The notes beneath the pieces are model-generated. The model was not told the DNA's origin. It saw only the letters and a program-made list of their open reading frames with translations, and did not search any database. A stretch of DNA of 14,475 nt. It comes from JAIVJN01 sp036732565 (lineage in GTDB: Bacteria > Acidobacteriota > Vicinamibacteria > Vicinamibacterales > UBA2999). The stretch spans positions 1 through 14,475 of the forward strand of contig DAINCF010000143.1 of the NCBI GenBank assembly GCA_036732565.1. The letters are read 5' to 3'. Each line of letters begins with the position of its first letter. The stretch's first letter is position 1. This document shows positions 14,245 through 14,475 of this stretch, piece by piece. The position numbers and the translations under genes were made by a program.

Positions 14245-14270
14245 ATCGCGGAGCGGGGCAGGAGACGCTG

Positions 14271-14475
14271 TTGACAGAGATTAGACGGGTCATCGACATC
14301 ATCCTCCAGGAGCTGGCCGCGGCCGGGGCCGTCGCGCCCGCGCGGTGCGCCTGTCATGGGCTGATCTACGACTGCTGTCCGCATCAGGTCGGTGGCGTCC
14401 TGGCGGCCGGCGCCAGCCGCTTGGGACTGCATGCGACCGGCGGTGGCGCCGGCGAGGTCGCAGGCCTCATCGACC
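14271..14475 (+). CDS. DeoC-like deoxyribose-phosphate aldolase, N-terminal extension (3' part outside window)
   Basis: An open frame of 68 codons runs from a TTG start to the window edge. GGAG six nt upstream strongly supports this start. The protein begins with a helix (LTEIRRVIDIILQELAAAGAV), then a Cys/His-rich segment RCACHGLIYDCC (C26, C28, H29, C35, C36), then GVLAAGASRLGLHATGG and finally AGLID with the next codon starting with C. I read this as the run-in to the IDHTLLKP motif that opens the TIM barrel of DeoC; extended DeoC proteins of this form occur in microcompartment-linked loci of Acidobacteriota and Planctomycetes. The aldolase would cleave deoxyribose-5-phosphate to acetaldehyde and glyceraldehyde-3-phosphate. 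Only the extension is visible, so the assignment depends on the family pattern. The Cys cluster could bind metal or an Fe-S cluster. Confidence 0.62.
   Translation, partial: MTEIRRVIDIILQELAAAGAVAPARCACHGLIYDCCPHQVGGVLAAGASRLGLHATGGGAGEVAGLID

Noticed and set aside
1..14475. Search for insertion sequences, phage genes, toxin-antitoxin pairs with clear partners, riboswitches and rRNA
   Set aside because: No transposase, integrase, phage structural protein or recognisable riboswitch core was found by eye. The nucleotidyltransferase has no adjacent partner typical of AbiEi or HEPN.

Overview
This is a GC-rich bacterial chromosome segment, most likely from an Acidobacteriota of the Vicinamibacteria type. 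The main clues are two large FtsX/MacB-type orphan permeases with no ATPase beside them (the acidobacterial duplicated orphan permease, ADOP, architecture), an MlaD-type protein with tandem Gly-rich repeats, a GC-rich inverted-repeat element built on GCAGGCCT/AGGCCTGC, and GC-ending codons throughout. The assignment rests on gene content and remembered family patterns, not on a 16S rRNA gene.

Layout. (1) 1-1701: an envelope cluster on the + strand, with the C-terminal part of an MCE/MlaD lipid-transfer protein, a YtxH-like small membrane protein, a strong hairpin and a membrane-anchored coiled-coil protein. (2) 1787-4345: a secreted protein of unknown function, a small protein that is about 59% Asp/Glu, a metallophosphoesterase whose 3' end overlaps the acidic gene antisense, and a divergent nucleotidyltransferase-fold protein. 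(3) 4379-10056: an MgtC/SapB-like membrane protein divergent from a shortened ADOP-like permease, then a full-length ADOP permease preceded by an array of alternating inverted repeats. (4) 10102-10764: tRNA-Val(CAC) with its own promoter and a DinB-family protein. (5) 10786-10900: a large REP-like inverted-repeat element. (6) 10908-13563: nucleobase/nucleoside salvage, with uracil phosphoribosyltransferase (upp), a lipoprotein-type MTA/SAH-deaminase-like amidohydrolase and hypoxanthine phosphoribosyltransferase (hpt). (7) 13615-14475: an RpiB-like sugar-phosphate isomerase with an extra N-terminal domain, followed after 26 bp by the start of a DeoC-like deoxyribose-phosphate aldolase that runs off the window.

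The right edge is the most interesting part. An RpiB-like isomerase plus a DeoC with a Cys-rich N-terminal extension is the enzyme pair expected at the edge of a sugar-phosphate-utilising (SPU-type) bacterial microcompartment locus. The RpiB N-terminal segment resembles, from memory, the N-termini of the microcompartment enzymes EutT and EutQ. The isomerase has Asp where RpiB normally has its catalytic Cys. Nucleobase salvage genes lie directly upstream, so nucleoside breakdown could feed pentose or deoxypentose phosphates to this pair. No shell-protein gene is inside the window, so the microcompartment is an inference about what lies just beyond position 14475.

No CRISPR array, transposase, integrase, rRNA or phage gene was seen. 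No stretch over 300 bases lacks a gene; the longest gaps are 10765-10907 (filled by the REP-like element), 7241-7365 (filled by the inverted-repeat array) and 2339-2455 (one imperfect inverted repeat).
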